DNA from: Arthrobacter sp. Soil763
Lineage (GTDB): Bacteria > Actinomycetota > Actinomycetes > Actinomycetales > Micrococcaceae
Length of the DNA stretch: 64,000 nt
Direction: 5' to 3'
Assembly (NCBI RefSeq): GCF_001428365.1
Contig: NZ_LMSH01000003.1
Coordinates: 686,978-750,977, forward strand
How positions within the stretch are numbered: position 1 is the stretch's first letter; the number at the start of each line of letters is the position of its first letter. The notes beneath the pieces are model-generated. The model worked only from the letters and a program-made list of their open reading frames with translations. It did no database searches and was not told the origin of the DNA. A program made the translations under genes and the position numbers. Below, piece by piece: positions 26,550 to 37,000 of this stretch.

Positions 26550-29288
26550 TCAGCTGCGCATGGCGCGCCGTGCCGTGTCGGTCCGTTGGGCCGCGTTGGC
26601 GATCCGGACGTCGGCGGCGAGGATGACGGCGCCGTCCGGCCCGGCGAGCACCGGGTTGAACTCGACCAGGGCGATTTCCGGGTGGTTGTCCTTGAGCCGG
26701 GTCAGCCGGGCCGCGAGGTCTTCCAGCGCGGCGACGTCGACGGCGGGCAGGCCCTGGTAGCCGAAGAGCTTGCGCGAGGCGCGCGGGGCGCGGATGAAGT
26801 CGCGGACGTCGGAGCCGGAGAGCGGCGGGACCCGGTGGGCCCAGTCGTCGAGCAGGTTGACCGCGTCGCCGGCCAGCCCGAACGAGACCACCGGGCCCAG
26901 GAGCGGATCCTCGATGGCGCGGAAGGTGCACGCCTGACCCACCGGGGCCATGGACTGCACCTCCAGGGACGGCGAGCCGTAGCGCTGCAGCGACCGGCGC
27001 ATCTGGACGATGTTGCGGCGCAGCGAATCGGCGTCCTGGATGTCGAGGCGGACCCCGCCCAGGTCCAGGCGGTGCCGGAGGGCCGGGTCCGTGGTTTTCA
27101 GCGCCACCGGCCAGCCCAGCCGGTCGGCGGCCGCCACGGCCTGGTCCTCGTTCTCGAACCCCTCGGATGCCAGCACCCGGATGCCGTACCGGCCCAGCAG
27201 CTTCGCCGCGGCGGCAGGCTCCAGCCGGACCAACTGCTCGCCGCCGACCGGCCGGAGCAGCTCCTCGAGGTCCTCGTGCGCGGCTTCGGGGTCGCAGCCG
27301 TCGGGCTCCACGAACAGGCCCTGGTCGCGGACAACCCACTGGGCGTAGCGGACCACCGCGGCGAGGGCGGCGACGGCGGCGCCGGGGTTCGAGTAGCAGG
27401 GCACGCCCGGGGCCGGATCTGCAGCGGCCGGTTCCGGGGCGTTGTCCCCGGCGGCGCCCTCCCCCGCGGCGGCGCCGACCATGCCCTCCACGTAGATGGA
27501 GGGGTCCAGGATTCCGGTGAAGGCGGCGACGACCGGCTTCCCGGCGGCGGCCGAACACTCGGCCAGCACCGCGCCGATCTTTTCCACCGTCAGGCCGCGG
27601 GCGGGCAGCAGGGCCACCACGACGGCGTGCACCGATTCAATCGTCAGCGTCTCCTGCAGGCTGCGGCGCAGGGCCGGGAGCGCCCGGGACATGCCGGTGT
27701 CCAGGTCGACGTCGGCCACGACGCGCTCCACGCCCAGGCCTGCCGCGGCGGCGCTGTCGGCCACCACTTTGCCGAGCGCGCTGGAGTTGCTGAACACGGC
27801 GACTCCCGGGCCCTGCGGCAGCGGCTGGCTGGAAACGATCTGGGCCACGTCCATGAGTTGTTCGATGGTTTCGACCCGGATCACCCCGGCCTGGCGCATC
27901 ATCGCATCGAGGGCCTCCGGCGGCGCCAGGGTGGTGCGGACGGCGTGGCCGGGCGGCAGGTTCAGTCCCATCGCGTCGGATTTGGCCACGATCACCGGTT
28001 TGGTCCGGGCCAGCCGCCGGGCCAGCCGGGAGAACTTGCGCGGGTTGCCGATCGATTCGAGGTAGAGCCCGACGGCGGTGGTGTCCGGGTCGTCTTCCCA
28101 GAACTGCATCATGTCGTTGCCGGAGACGTCGGCACGGTTGCCGGCCGAGAGGAAGGTGGACAGGCCCACCCGGCGCCGGCTCGACGCCGCGTAGAGCGCG
28201 ACGCCGATCGCCGCCGACTGGCTGAACAGGCCGAGACCGCCGCGGCGGGCCAGGGAAGGGGCCATCGAGGCGTTCAGGGAGACGGCGGGATTGGTGTTGA
28301 CGATCCCGAGCGAGGCCGGGCCGATGACGCGCATCCCGTTGGCGCGGGCCTGGCGGACGAGGTCGCGTTGCCGGGCAAGACCGCGTTCGCCGTCGTCCGC
28401 GTACCCGGCGGTGGCCACCACAATGCCCTTGACGCCGGCTTCGCCGCATTCCTGGACCACCTTGGGCACCTCGTCGTACGGGACGGCGATGATGGCGAGG
28501 TTGACCGGGCCGGGGACGTCGGAGAGCTTGGCGAAGGAGAGCATGCCGGCCAGCTCAAGGGCCTCGGGGTTGATCGCGTAGACCGGCCCGGTGAAACCGC
28601 CCTCAATGATGTGCTCGAGCAGTTGGTAGCCCACGGTGCCCCAGGTGCGGCTGGCCCCGATCACCGCCACCGACGACGGCGCGAGCAGTTCCTGGATACT
28701 GCGCGCCTCGGCACGGTGTTCGCGGGACTCCATCACGGCGCGGGACTTGTCCGTGGGATCGATGTTGAACTCGAGGCTGACGACGCCGTCATCGAAATGC
28801 CGTTTGACGTCGTAGCCCGCGTCCGAGAACACCATCAGCATCTTGCGGTTCTCCGGGAGCACCTCGGCGCTGAACTTGCGGATCCCGTTTTCCCGGGCCG
28901 CAGCGGCGAGGTGTTCGAGCAGGATCGAGCCGATGCCGCGTCCCTGGTGCGCGTCGGCGATGTTGAAGGCCACCTCGGCCTCCGCCGGGTCCTGCAGCCG
29001 GTCGTAGCGGCCGATGCCGATGATGTCACCGCCGATGGTGATCACCAGCGCCACCCGGTCCTTGTAGTCGACCTCGGTGAAGCGTTTGAGTTCCTTGGCG
29101 GAAAGTTTGGACTTGAACGCGAAGAAGCGCATGTAGATGGACTTCTGCGACTGGCCGACGTGGAAGGCCTGCACGGCGTCCGAGTCGGCAGGGTGGATGG
29201 GGCGCAGGTGCGCGGTCCCGCCGTCGCGCAGCACGACATCGGCTTCCCAATGTTCCGGATATACGCCGTCCAGGGGCTGATCCACCAT
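26550..29288 (-). CDS. bifunctional GNAT / ADP-forming acyl-CoA synthetase-like protein (Pat-type lysine acyltransferase)
   Basis: A 912-residue protein. The N-terminal GNAT acetyltransferase domain (about 30-185) has the acetyl-CoA loop AHQGRGIGSILLEHL. It is followed by an NDP-forming acyl-CoA synthetase module: CoA-binding domain (about 205-310, VAVIGASRTWGTVGYQLLEHI), flavodoxin-like ligase domains, and an ATP-grasp domain near the C-terminus. Proteins of this kind (Pat/Pka/PatA) acetylate and switch off acetyl-CoA synthetase and other metabolic enzymes. Here GNAT comes first, opposite to the Salmonella Pat order, as in several actinobacteria. A Gly/Ala/Pro-rich linker lies near residue 625. 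The ATG follows TAGGCT by 6 nt without a Shine-Dalgarno site. Confidence 0.88.
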   Translation of the reverse strand: MVDQPLDGVYPEHWEADVVLRDGGTAHLRPIHPADSDAVQAFHVGQSQKSIYMRFFAFKSKLSAKELKRFTEVDYKDRVALVITIGGDIIGIGRYDRLQDPAEAEVAFNIADAHQGRGIGSILLEHLAAAARENGIRKFSAEVLPENRKMLMVFSDAGYDVKRHFDDGVVSLEFNIDPTDKSRAVMESREHRAEARSIQELLAPSSVAVIGASRTWGTVGYQLLEHIIEGGFTGPVYAINPEALELAGMLSFAKLSDVPGPVNLAIIAVPYDEVPKVVQECGEAGVKGIVVATAGYADDGERGLARQRDLVRQARANGMRVIGPASLGIVNTNPAVSLNASMAPSLARRGGLGLFSQSAAIGVALYAASSRRRVGLSTFLSAGNRADVSGNDMMQFWEDDPDTTAVGLYLESIGNPRKFSRLARRLARTKPVIVAKSDAMGLNLPPGHAVRTTLAPPEALDAMMRQAGVIRVETIEQLMDVAQIVSSQPLPQGPGVAVFSNSSALGKVVADSAAAAGLGVERVVADVDLDTGMSRALPALRRSLQETLTIESVHAVVVALLPARGLTVEKIGAVLAECSAAAGKPVVAAFTGILDPSIYVEGMVGAAAGEGAAGDNAPEPAAADPAPGVPCYSNPGAAVAALAAVVRYAQWVVRDQGLFVEPDGCDPEAAHEDLEELLRPVGGEQLVRLEPAAAAKLLGRYGIRVLASEGFENEDQAVAAADRLGWPVALKTTDPALRHRLDLGGVRLDIQDADSLRRNIVQMRRSLQRYGSPSLEVQSMAPVGQACTFRAIEDPLLGPVVSFGLAGDAVNLLDDWAHRVPPLSGSDVRDFIRAPRASRKLFGYQGLPAVDVAALEDLAARLTRLKDNHPEIALVEFNPVLAGPDGAVILAADVRIANAAQRTDTARRAMRS

Positions 29289-29294
29289 AGGCTT

Positions 29295-29300
29295 AGCCTA
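29295..29300 (-). promoter_or_regulatory. -10-like hexamer, leaderless start of the GNAT/acyl-CoA synthetase gene
   Basis: TAGGCT ends 6 nt before the ATG, and no Shine-Dalgarno sequence is present. The hexamer lies within an imperfect palindrome, AGGCT-AAGCCT. Confidence 0.4.
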
Positions 29301-29356
29301 GCCATAAACTTGCGCAGTACCCGTTCAGCACCCCCGCAGAAGGACCCACCAGCCTC

Positions 29357-31870
29357 ATGGCACGCCGCCAAACCACGCCCCCGGCAGGGGAAGCCCAGGA
29401 TATTCACGAGAACATCGTCGATATCGACGTCACTTCCGAAATGGAAGGTTCGTTCCTGGAGTACGCCTACTCGGTGATCTACTCCCGGGCGCTGCCGGAC
29501 GCCCGCGACGGGCTGAAGCCGGTGCAGCGGCGCATTCTGTTCATGATGAGCGAAATGGGCCTGCGCCCGGACCGCGGCCACGTCAAGAGCGCCCGCGTGG
29601 TGGGCGAGGTCATGGGCAAGCTGCACCCGCACGGCGACACCGCCATCTACGACGCGATGGTCCGGATGGCGCAGGACTTCTCCCTGCGGCTGCCGCTGAT
29701 CGACGGGCACGGCAACTTCGGCTCGCTCGACGACGGACCGGCCGCCCCGCGGTACACCGAGGCGCGGCTCGCGGCGGCGGCGCTGACCCTGACGGACCAC
29801 CTGGACGAAGACGTGGTGGACTTCGTCCCCAACTACGACAACCAGCTGACCCAGCCGGAGGTGCTGCCGGCGGCGTTCCCGAACCTGCTGGTCAACGGCG
29901 CCACCGGCATCGCCGTCGGCATGGCCACGAACATGGCCCCGCACAACCTCGGCGAGGTGGTCGCCGCGGCCCGGCACCTGATCGCGCACCCGGACGCCAC
30001 CCTCGATGACATCATGAAGTTCGTTCCCGGTCCCGACCTGCCGACCGGCGGCCGGATCGTGGGCCTGGACGGGATCCGCGACGCCTACGCCACCGGCCGC
30101 GGGTCCTTCAAGACCCGGGCCAAGGTCGACGTCGAACAGCTGTCCGCCCGGCGCACCGGCCTGGTCGTCACCGAGCTGCCCTACATGGTGGGCCCGGAGA
30201 AGGTGATCGAGAAGATCAAGGACGCGGTCAACGGCAAGAAGCTGACCGGGATCAGCGACATCGTCGACCTCACCGACCGCAAGCATGGCCTGCGACTCGT
30301 GATCGAGCTGAAAAACGGCTTTAACCCGAACGCCGTCCTGCAGCAGCTCTACCGCTTCACGCCGATGGAAGACTCCTTCGGGATCAACAACGTCACCTTG
30401 GTCGACGGCCAGCCGCAGACCCTGGGCCTGCTGGAGCTGCTCACCGTTTACGTGAACCACCGAATCAACGTCGTCCGCCGGCGCACCGCGTTCCGGCTGG
30501 CCAAGAAGAAGGACCGCCTGCATCTGGTGGAGGGCCTGCTGGTCGCGATTGTCGACATCGACGAGGTCATTCAGATCATCCGCTCCTCCGATGAGGCGGC
30601 CGCGGCGCGGACCCGGCTGATGTCGATCTACGACCTGTCCGAAATCCAGGCCAACTACATCCTGGAACTGCGGCTCCGGCAGCTGACCAAGTACTCCCGG
30701 ATCGAACTGGAAAAGGAACAGGACGAACTGCGCCGGGAGATCGCCGAACTGCAGGCCATCCTGGACTCCCCCGAGCTGCTGCGCGGGCTCGTGTCCGACG
30801 AACTCGGCGAACTCGCGGACAAGTACGGCACCCCGCGCCGGACCGTGCTGCTCGAATCCGAGGCGGTCTCCCCCAGGGTCGCCGCCCTCGCCGCCCCCGG
30901 CACCAAGGGCAAGGCCGCGCCGTTGGCCCTGGAAATCGCCGACGACCCCTGCTGGGCCATCCTGACCGCGTCCGGCCAGATCGCCCGCACCGCCAACCAG
31001 GACAGCCTCGCGGAGTCCGGGCCGCGGACCAAGCACGACGTGTTCCGCTCGGTGGTGAAGACCTCCGCCCGCGGTGAGATCGCGGCCGTGACCTCCCAGG
31101 GCCGGATGCTGCGGCTGCAGGTGATGGACATGCCCGTCCTGCCGCCGACCGCCGGAACGCCCAACCTGGCCGGCGGCGTCCCGGCCAAGGACTTCATCAC
31201 CCTGCTCAAGGGCGAGAGCCTGGTGGCGTTTGCCCCGCTGGACCAGGTCCTTGCAATCGGCACCGCCCAGGGCGTGGTGAAGCGCGTCCAGCCGGACTAC
31301 CCGCTCAACCGCGAGGACTGGGACGTGATCGCCCTCAAGGACAAGGACACCGTGGTGGGCGTGGAGCCGGCCGCGGGCGACGACGTCGAACTCATTTTCG
31401 TCACACGCCAGGCCCAACTGCTGCGCTTCAACGCCTCCGCGGTCCGGCCGCAGGGGCGCACCGCCGGCGGCATGGCCGGGATCAAGCTCGCCGCCGGGGA
31501 CCGGGTGCTGCACTTCGGGACGGCCCGCTCCACCGACGACGCGGCCGTCGTGGTCACGATCGCCGGTACCGAAGGCGCCCTGCCGGGCACCGCCCCGGGC
31601 TCGGCGAAGGTGACGGCCCTGGCCGAGTACCCGGCCAAGGGCCGCGGCACGGCCGGCGTCCGGGCCCACCGTTTCCTGAAGGGCGAGGACACCCTGCTGC
31701 TCGCGTGGGCCGGCCACGGCCCCGCGAAGGCCTCCTCGCTGGCCGGGGTGGCGCGTTCCCTGCCGGTGGAGCACGGCCGCCGCGACGGGTCCGGTATTCC
31801 GCTCTCCCAGGCCGTCGACGCGATCGGCCCGAGCATGGCCTGGGCCGGGGAAGCCGCCGCTGAGGGCTGA
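29357..31870 (+). CDS. parC: DNA topoisomerase IV subunit A (type IIA, ParC/GyrA-like)
   Basis: An 837-residue subunit that cleaves and rejoins DNA. Seen: the quinolone-resistance region [37 protein letters not shown], and the catalytic Tyr in APRYTEARL. The GyrA-type tower, coiled coil (residues about 420-480) and a C-terminal beta-pinwheel follow, where the GyrA-box is degenerate (GRTAGGMAG). The degenerate box argues for topoisomerase IV over gyrase. The partner ATPase subunit lies 10 kb away on the opposite strand. A strong bidirectional terminator follows. Confidence 0.93.
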   Translation: MARRQTTPPAGEAQDIHENIVDIDVTSEMEGSFLEYAYSVIYSRALPDARDGLKPVQRRILFMMSEMGLRPDRGHVKSARVVGEVMGKLHPHGDTAIYDAMVRMAQDFSLRLPLIDGHGNFGSLDDGPAAPRYTEARLAAAALTLTDHLDEDVVDFVPNYDNQLTQPEVLPAAFPNLLVNGATGIAVGMATNMAPHNLGEVVAAARHLIAHPDATLDDIMKFVPGPDLPTGGRIVGLDGIRDAYATGRGSFKTRAKVDVEQLSARRTGLVVTELPYMVGPEKVIEKIKDAVNGKKLTGISDIVDLTDRKHGLRLVIELKNGFNPNAVLQQLYRFTPMEDSFGINNVTLVDGQPQTLGLLELLTVYVNHRINVVRRRTAFRLAKKKDRLHLVEGLLVAIVDIDEVIQIIRSSDEAAAARTRLMSIYDLSEIQANYILELRLRQLTKYSRIELEKEQDELRREIAELQAILDSPELLRGLVSDELGELADKYGTPRRTVLLESEAVSPRVAALAAPGTKGKAAPLALEIADDPCWAILTASGQIARTANQDSLAESGPRTKHDVFRSVVKTSARGEIAAVTSQGRMLRLQVMDMPVLPPTAGTPNLAGGVPAKDFITLLKGESLVAFAPLDQVLAIGTAQGVVKRVQPDYPLNREDWDVIALKDKDTVVGVEPAAGDDVELIFVTRQAQLLRFNASAVRPQGRTAGGMAGIKLAAGDRVLHFGTARSTDDAAVVVTIAGTEGALPGTAPGSAKVTALAEYPAKGRGTAGVRAHRFLKGEDTLLLAWAGHGPAKASSLAGVARSLPVEHGRRDGSGIPLSQAVDAIGPSMAWAGEAAAEG

Positions 31871-31924
31871 CCGGCCCCGTGCCCCGGCTGCCTCCTGGCC
31901 CGCCGTTGGGCGTCCGGTTGCCAC

Positions 31925-31960
31925 AAATGGCCGCTAAGGCGTCGTCCTTAGCGGCCATTT
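31925..31960. terminator. bidirectional rho-independent terminator
   Basis: Perfect 15-bp stem AAATGGCCGCTAAGG / CCTTAGCGGCCATTT with a 6-nt loop. It has A residues on one side and T residues on the other, and lies between the convergent topoisomerase and VOC genes. Confidence 0.85.
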
Positions 31961-32003
31961 CCGGCAAACGGAAGCACCGGCCGTTACGGCCCGCCGCCCG
32001 TTC

Positions 32004-32387
32004 CTACATACCGGAATTGATGTTCAGGATGTTGCCCTCGCTATCGAGGAACCAGGCGGCGGAGCTGCCGTCGGGGAGGGTGGCGATGCCGTCCTCGGTC
32101 TTCAGCCCGGGGAAGTCGTACTCCTCGAAGACGACCCCGGCGGCCCGGAGCTCGGCGACGGCGGCGGACACGTCCGGCACCATCCAGCCCATCTGGGTAT
32201 TCTTCGCGGTTCCGGCGTTGGAGGTCTGGTACACCAGGAACCGGCTGCCGGAGCCGCAGGTGTACTGGAGGTTATCCTCGGCGCCGGGGTTGTCGGGTTC
32301 GAGGCCGAGTTTGTCGCGGTAGAAGTCGCGGGCGCGGGCGATGTCCGCGGCCGGCAGTACGGCGCCGACCGGCTGGTCTTTGAGCAT
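32004..32387 (-). CDS. VOC (glyoxalase/bleomycin-resistance) family protein
   Basis: A 127-residue single-module VOC protein: the opening VLPAADIARARDFYRDKLGLEPD is a textbook glyoxalase-fold start, QMGWMVPDVSAAVAELRAAGV is the second half, and it ends with FLDSEGNILNI. Enzyme activity cannot be assigned. The ATG has AAGGAC upstream. It is divergent from the DinB-like gene and convergent with the topoisomerase gene. It is not a close copy of the other VOC protein at 1.0-1.35 kb. Confidence 0.85.
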   Translation of the reverse strand: MLKDQPVGAVLPAADIARARDFYRDKLGLEPDNPGAEDNLQYTCGSGSRFLVYQTSNAGTAKNTQMGWMVPDVSAAVAELRAAGVVFEEYDFPGLKTEDGIATLPDGSSAAWFLDSEGNILNINSGM

Positions 32388-32439
32388 GGTGATGTCCTTT
32401 TCCAGGCCCTTCCCCCGGCTGGAATTTTACTCCTTCGCC

Positions 32440-32445
32440 TAGACT
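32440..32445 (+). promoter_or_regulatory. -10-like hexamer, leaderless start of the DinB-like gene
   Basis: TAGACT ends 6 nt before the ATG at 32452, and no Shine-Dalgarno sequence is present. No good -35 is visible. Confidence 0.45.
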
Positions 32446-32451
32446 GCTGAC

Positions 32452-32970
32452 ATGCCTATCGCGCCCGATTACAAGGACTGGACCTGGGTGCTGTCGCGGC
32501 CGTGCCCGGAGTGCGGCTTCGACGTCTCCGCCTGCACCCCCGCCACGGCCCCCGGGAAGCTGGCCAGCATGCTGCCGCGCTGGCGCGCGGTGCTGCGCCG
32601 GCCGGACGTGGCTGACCGCCCGGACGCGGACACCTGGTCCCCGCTGGAGTATGCCTGCCACGTGCGGGACGTGTTCACGCTCTTCGACCACCGCCTGGGC
32701 CTGATGCTGACCCGGGACGATGCCCGCTTCGACGACTGGGACCAGGACCGCACGGCCATCGAGCAGGATTACCAGAGCGCTGACCCGGCCGAGGTCAGCG
32801 CCGCGCTGACGGCCGAAGGCGAGCAGATCGCCGCGTCGTTCGGCTCCGTCCCCGAGCAGGACTGGGGCCGCAAGGGTACCCGCAGCAACGGCTCCGAATT
32901 CACGGTCCTGACCTTCAGCCAGTACTTCCTCCACGACGTCGTGCACCACCTCCACGATGTGGACGGATAA
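32452..32970 (+). CDS. DinB-like domain protein
   Basis: A 172-residue four-helix-bundle protein of the DinB/YfiT-like family. It has the metal-ligand pattern of this fold: a His in WSPLEYACHVRDVF and a His pair near the end in FLHDVVHHLHDV. The N-terminal CPECGFD contains a CxxC that may be structural. Relatives are thiol transferases or uncharacterised metal-dependent enzymes of actinobacteria; the substrate here is unknown. The ATG is directly preceded by a -10 box, implying a leaderless mRNA. Confidence 0.8.
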   Translation: MPIAPDYKDWTWVLSRPCPECGFDVSACTPATAPGKLASMLPRWRAVLRRPDVADRPDADTWSPLEYACHVRDVFTLFDHRLGLMLTRDDARFDDWDQDRTAIEQDYQSADPAEVSAALTAEGEQIAASFGSVPEQDWGRKGTRSNGSEFTVLTFSQYFLHDVVHHLHDVDG

Positions 32971-33003
32971 GGCGTGGAGGGATAAGGCGGCGGCTGAGCG
33001 GCG

Positions 33004-34032
33004 CTACAGCTCCTTGTCCCAGGCTATGCTGCGGTTGACCGTCGTGTACCCCAGCTTCGTGTACAGCGCGAGGGCCCCGGTGGGGTTTTCCGAGTCGACG
33101 TCGAGCGAGGCCTTATCCATGCCGGCCGCGGCGAAGCGGCGCATGGCCTCCGCCAGCAGCGCCTGGGCGATACCGCGGCCCCGGTACTGCCGCCGCACCC
33201 CGAGCAGGTCCGTGTAGCCCTCCTTAAAGCCGCGCTCTGCGGAGATCTCCGCATCATGGCTGGCCAGCTGGTACCCGGCGACCTGGCCGCTCGCGGTGTC
33301 CACGACGACGCAGCTCAGGTCCGGCCGCGCCTGCGGATCGTTCACGACGAACCCCCAGGCCTCCTCATCGCGGGGCTCGCTGCCCCAGTGGTCGCGGAAC
33401 GCGTCGTTGTGGGCCTGCCGCACCGGCTCGTGCAGCCGCGGGCCGAAATCCACCAGCTGCAGTCCGTCGTCGAGCCGGTGCGCGGGCAGGGGCCCTTCCA
33501 GCGGCCGGTGCATCTCGTTGTAGTAGCGGACCACCCGGTACCCGCGGCGGGTAAAGAGCCGGGCCTGATGGGCGTGCTGTTCCTCGGCGTGGAGGCGCAA
33601 CCTGGGGCCATCGGCCCGCTCCGCCGGGGCCCCGGAATCCGCTGCCCGGGCCGCGTCCTCGGCGAACCGCTGCCGGGTCCGCGCCTCCAGCCAGGCCAGC
33701 ACACCGCGTCCGACGCCGCTGCCCTGCCATTCGGGGTCCACGCAGCCGAAGCCGACGGCCTTGTTCCCGCCGGGGTTCTTCGTGAGCCGGCCGTAGGCCC
33801 GGACCGTTCCCTGCCGGTCAAAGCCCAGGATGCTGTTCTCGGTCGGAGGGTTCTTCTGTGAGGCCAGGATCTGTGCCAGGTCCTCCCGGCGCTCAAACCA
33901 GACGGGTCGTTCGACGGCGGCGGTCCGGGCGATCAGGGCCGCCCAGGCGTCCAGGTCGTCCTCGCCGGCCGGCCGCCAGGCCAGGCGGGAGTCGAGAGCG
34001 GTGCGGGGATCGTCGGCGTGCGGGGTGGTCAT
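33004..34032 (-). CDS. tandem GNAT-family N-acetyltransferase
   Basis: A 342-residue protein with two GNAT domains. The first (about 15-160) has GCVDPEWQGSGVGRGVLAWLE; the second (about 180-340) has LLGVRRQYRGRGIAQALLAEA. Both are acetyl-CoA pyrophosphate-binding loops. It ends SENPTGALALYTKLGYTTVNR, typical of the family. The double-GNAT layout resembles mycothiol synthase MshD, but residues do not prove that role. The ATG follows TAGCCT by 6 nt without a ribosome-binding site. The gene is transcribed from the same strand as the downstream-coordinate cyd genes but has its own promoter. Confidence 0.85.
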   Translation of the reverse strand: MTTPHADDPRTALDSRLAWRPAGEDDLDAWAALIARTAAVERPVWFERREDLAQILASQKNPPTENSILGFDRQGTVRAYGRLTKNPGGNKAVGFGCVDPEWQGSGVGRGVLAWLEARTRQRFAEDAARAADSGAPAERADGPRLRLHAEEQHAHQARLFTRRGYRVVRYYNEMHRPLEGPLPAHRLDDGLQLVDFGPRLHEPVRQAHNDAFRDHWGSEPRDEEAWGFVVNDPQARPDLSCVVVDTASGQVAGYQLASHDAEISAERGFKEGYTDLLGVRRQYRGRGIAQALLAEAMRRFAAAGMDKASLDVDSENPTGALALYTKLGYTTVNRSIAWDKEL

Positions 34033-34038
34033 CGGATC

Positions 34039-34044
34039 AGGCTA
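34039..34044 (-). promoter_or_regulatory. -10-like hexamer, leaderless start of the GNAT gene
   Basis: TAGCCT ends 6 nt before the ATG at 34032, in the 21-nt gap after cydDC. No Shine-Dalgarno sequence is present. Confidence 0.4.
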
Positions 34045-34053
34045 GCGGCGCGG

Positions 34054-37000
34054 CTAGCGGCGCGCCAGCACCGGGGGCCCGTGGATGTCCCGGGCCAGGT
34101 CAAGGTCCAGCCGGGAGTCCTCCGGGCTGATGTCCTCCGGGTTGTGCGTCACGAGCACGACGGTTCGGCCGGCCAGGCCGCGCCGCAGCTCGGCCAGCAT
34201 GCTCCGGCCCGCTTCGGCGTCCAGGTGGGCCGTGGGCTCGTCGAGCAGGATGACGTCCGCGCCGGTCATCAGTGTCCGGGCCACTGCCAGGCGCTGGCGT
34301 TCGCCGCCGCTGAGGAACGCTCCGCCCGGGCCGATGGGGGTATCAAGGCCGCGGTCGAGCCGGCGCAGCAGGGGCTCCAGGCCGACGGCGGAGAGCGCGG
34401 CGGTGCACTGTGCCTCGAGCTCCGCACCCGCGCCGCGTCCCGAGCCTGGCACCCCCAGCATCAGGTTCCCGCGGATGGTGGAGTCGAAGAGGTGCGCCTC
34501 CTGCGGGCACCAGGCCGCTCCGCCGGTGAGCCGGAGGCGTCCCCCGGCAACCGGCAGGAAGCCGAGCATGACCGCCAGCAGGGTGGACTTTCCGGATCCG
34601 GAGGCTCCGGTGACGGCCAGCCAGCGGCCGGGTTCGGCACGGGCGGACAGGCCGGTGAAGACGGCCGGGCCGCCGGGCCACGCCGCCGCCAGGTCCTCGA
34701 GCTCCAGTCCGGGCCGTCCGCCGGGCCGCGGGGGCACCGGAACCGGGCCGCCGGCCGTTTCGTCGGATTCCCGGCCGAGGACGCCGGAGCCTGCAATCCG
34801 GGCGAGGACGGAGCGCAGCGCCGGGTACTGCCGCACCGCCGTCGTGATGGCCGCGTACGGCTCCACCAGCGCCAACTGCAGCAGCACGACGACGGCGACG
34901 GTCTCCGGTTCCACCGCTCCGGCCAGGGCCAGCGGCGCGGCGAGGACCGCGCTGGCCAGGGCCGCGGCGCTGCAGGCCAGTACGGTCAGTCCGTGGCCGA
35001 GCCCCTCGGCCAGCGCAGAACGCTGCGAGGCGGCCGTCGCGGCCCGGTCGGCACGGTGGATGGCGGCCAGCACCGGTCCCGCCACCCCGTTGGCATGCAG
35101 CTCGGCCCGGGCGTCCAGGGCGGCGGCGACCTGCCGCAGCACGCCGGAGCGGAGCTGCTGCTCGGCGCGGGCGGACATCCGGTCCGCCAGCAGCGCCAGC
35201 GCCGGTGCCACGGCAAGGCTGACGGCCGCGGCGGCGAGCACGGCCGGCAGGGCTGCCGGCAGCAGCAAGCCGACGCCGGTGACCGCGGCGGCGCCCACGG
35301 CCACGGCGGTGAGCGGGGGCAGGACAACGCGCGGGAGCAGTTCGCGGACGGTGTCGACGTCGTCGACCACGGTGCCGAGCACGTTGCCGCCCTGCAGCAG
35401 CCGCCGCAGGGAGAGGGCCCGGCGGCTTAGCGATTCCCAGAGCCGGCCGCGGAGCCGGGTCAGGGCAGTGAAGACGGCATCGTGCAGGAGCAGCCGTTCG
35501 GCATAGCGCAGGACGGCCCGGCCGACGCCGAAGAAGCGCACCCCCACGATCGCCGTCAGCAGGTACAGGATGGGAGGCTGTTCGCTGGCCCGCAGGATCA
35601 GCCAGCCGGAGAGCCCCGACAGGGCGACCGCGAACAGGGCAGCCAGCACGCCCACGGCACCGGCCGCGGCAAACTTACCGGACACCGGGGCCAGCAGCCG
35701 GCGCAGCCGCCCGGCCGCCCCCGCCACGGGAGGCACCCCGGCATCACCGGCACTTCCGGCACCACCGGTGGCACGGCTTGCATCGGTGCCATCGCTAGCA
35801 TCTGCGCCACCGGCAGCAGCACCGGCAGCAGCGGGAACGGACCCGGCGCCGGAGGTCGCGGGCGCCGTGCCGGTACGGGCCGGCGCTTCACCGCCGGGAG
35901 GCGGCGCTGACGTGCCAGCGGCCGGCTCCGCGCCGATGGCCACCAGCCGGTCTGCGAGTTCCCGGGTCCGCCGGTCATGGGCGACCAGCAGCACGGTGGC
36001 CTTGCCGCGCAGGTCCCGGAGGGCGGCGCTGACGGCGTCGGCGGAGGCGCGGTCCAGGTGCGCGGTGGGTTCATCCAGCAGCAGGACGGTGGCGCCGGCC
36101 CTGAGCCGGGCCAGGCCCCGGGCCACCGCGACCCGGCGCAGCTCCCCCGGGCTGAGTTCGGCGGGGTGCTTTGCGGCCAGGTGCGCGGCGGCGCAGGCAG
36201 CCAGGCATCCGCGGGCGGCCGCGTCCTGCGCCGGTGTCGGGCCCTCCGGAACCCCCAGGTAGAGCAGCACCTCCGCCAGCACCGTGGGCCGGACCATCAC
36301 CGGGTGCTGCGGCACCCACGCCAGGTCTGCCGCGGTGTAGCCCTCCACCCGGCCGCTGATCCCGGTGCCGGCGCCGGCACCGATGGTGCCGGCCAGGACG
36401 CCCAGCACGGTGCTTTTGCCGGCCCCGCTGGGGCCGTCCAGGGCCGTGATCCCGCCCGGGACGGCGGTGAAGCTCAGCGGCCCGACGGCGGATCCGGTGC
36501 GCCCGGCGTAGCGGACGGCGAGGTCCCGGACCGTGACCGCCGGCGGTGCGCCCGCGCCCTGCCGTGCCGGCCCAGCCACACCCTGCCGGCCCGGACCCGA
36601 CGGCGGCAGCGGCGTGGCCTGCGGCGCGTCCAGTACCTCCGTGGTGTCGGCGAGCGCCGCGCGGCCCTCGTCGCTGGCGTGGTGCGCGGTGCCGAGTTCG
36701 CGCAGCGGCAGGTAGCAGTCGGGCGCCAGGATCAGGGCCAGCAGTCCGGCTTCGAGTGCCATGTCCCCGTGCACCAGCCGCACGCCGATGAAGACGGCCA
36801 CCACGGCGACGGAGATGGTGGCGATCAGTTCCAGGGCCAGGGCGGAGAGGAAGGCGGTGCGCAGGGTGCCCATGGTCCTGGCGCGGTACTGCTCGGAGAT
36901 GTCCTCCAGGGCCTTGCGCTGCGCGGTGGCGCGGCCCAGCCCGACCAGGACGGGAAGGCCCTTGGCGAGTTCGAGCATGTGGCCGGAGAGCCGGGACAGC

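Noticed and set aside
26586..29477. Long open frame on the plus strand opposite the GNAT/acyl-CoA synthetase gene
   Set aside because: Shadow of the real minus-strand gene.
29042..31924. Long open frame on the minus strand opposite the topoisomerase IV subunit A gene
   Set aside because: Antisense shadow of a clear plus-strand gene with full family motifs; composition is not protein-like.
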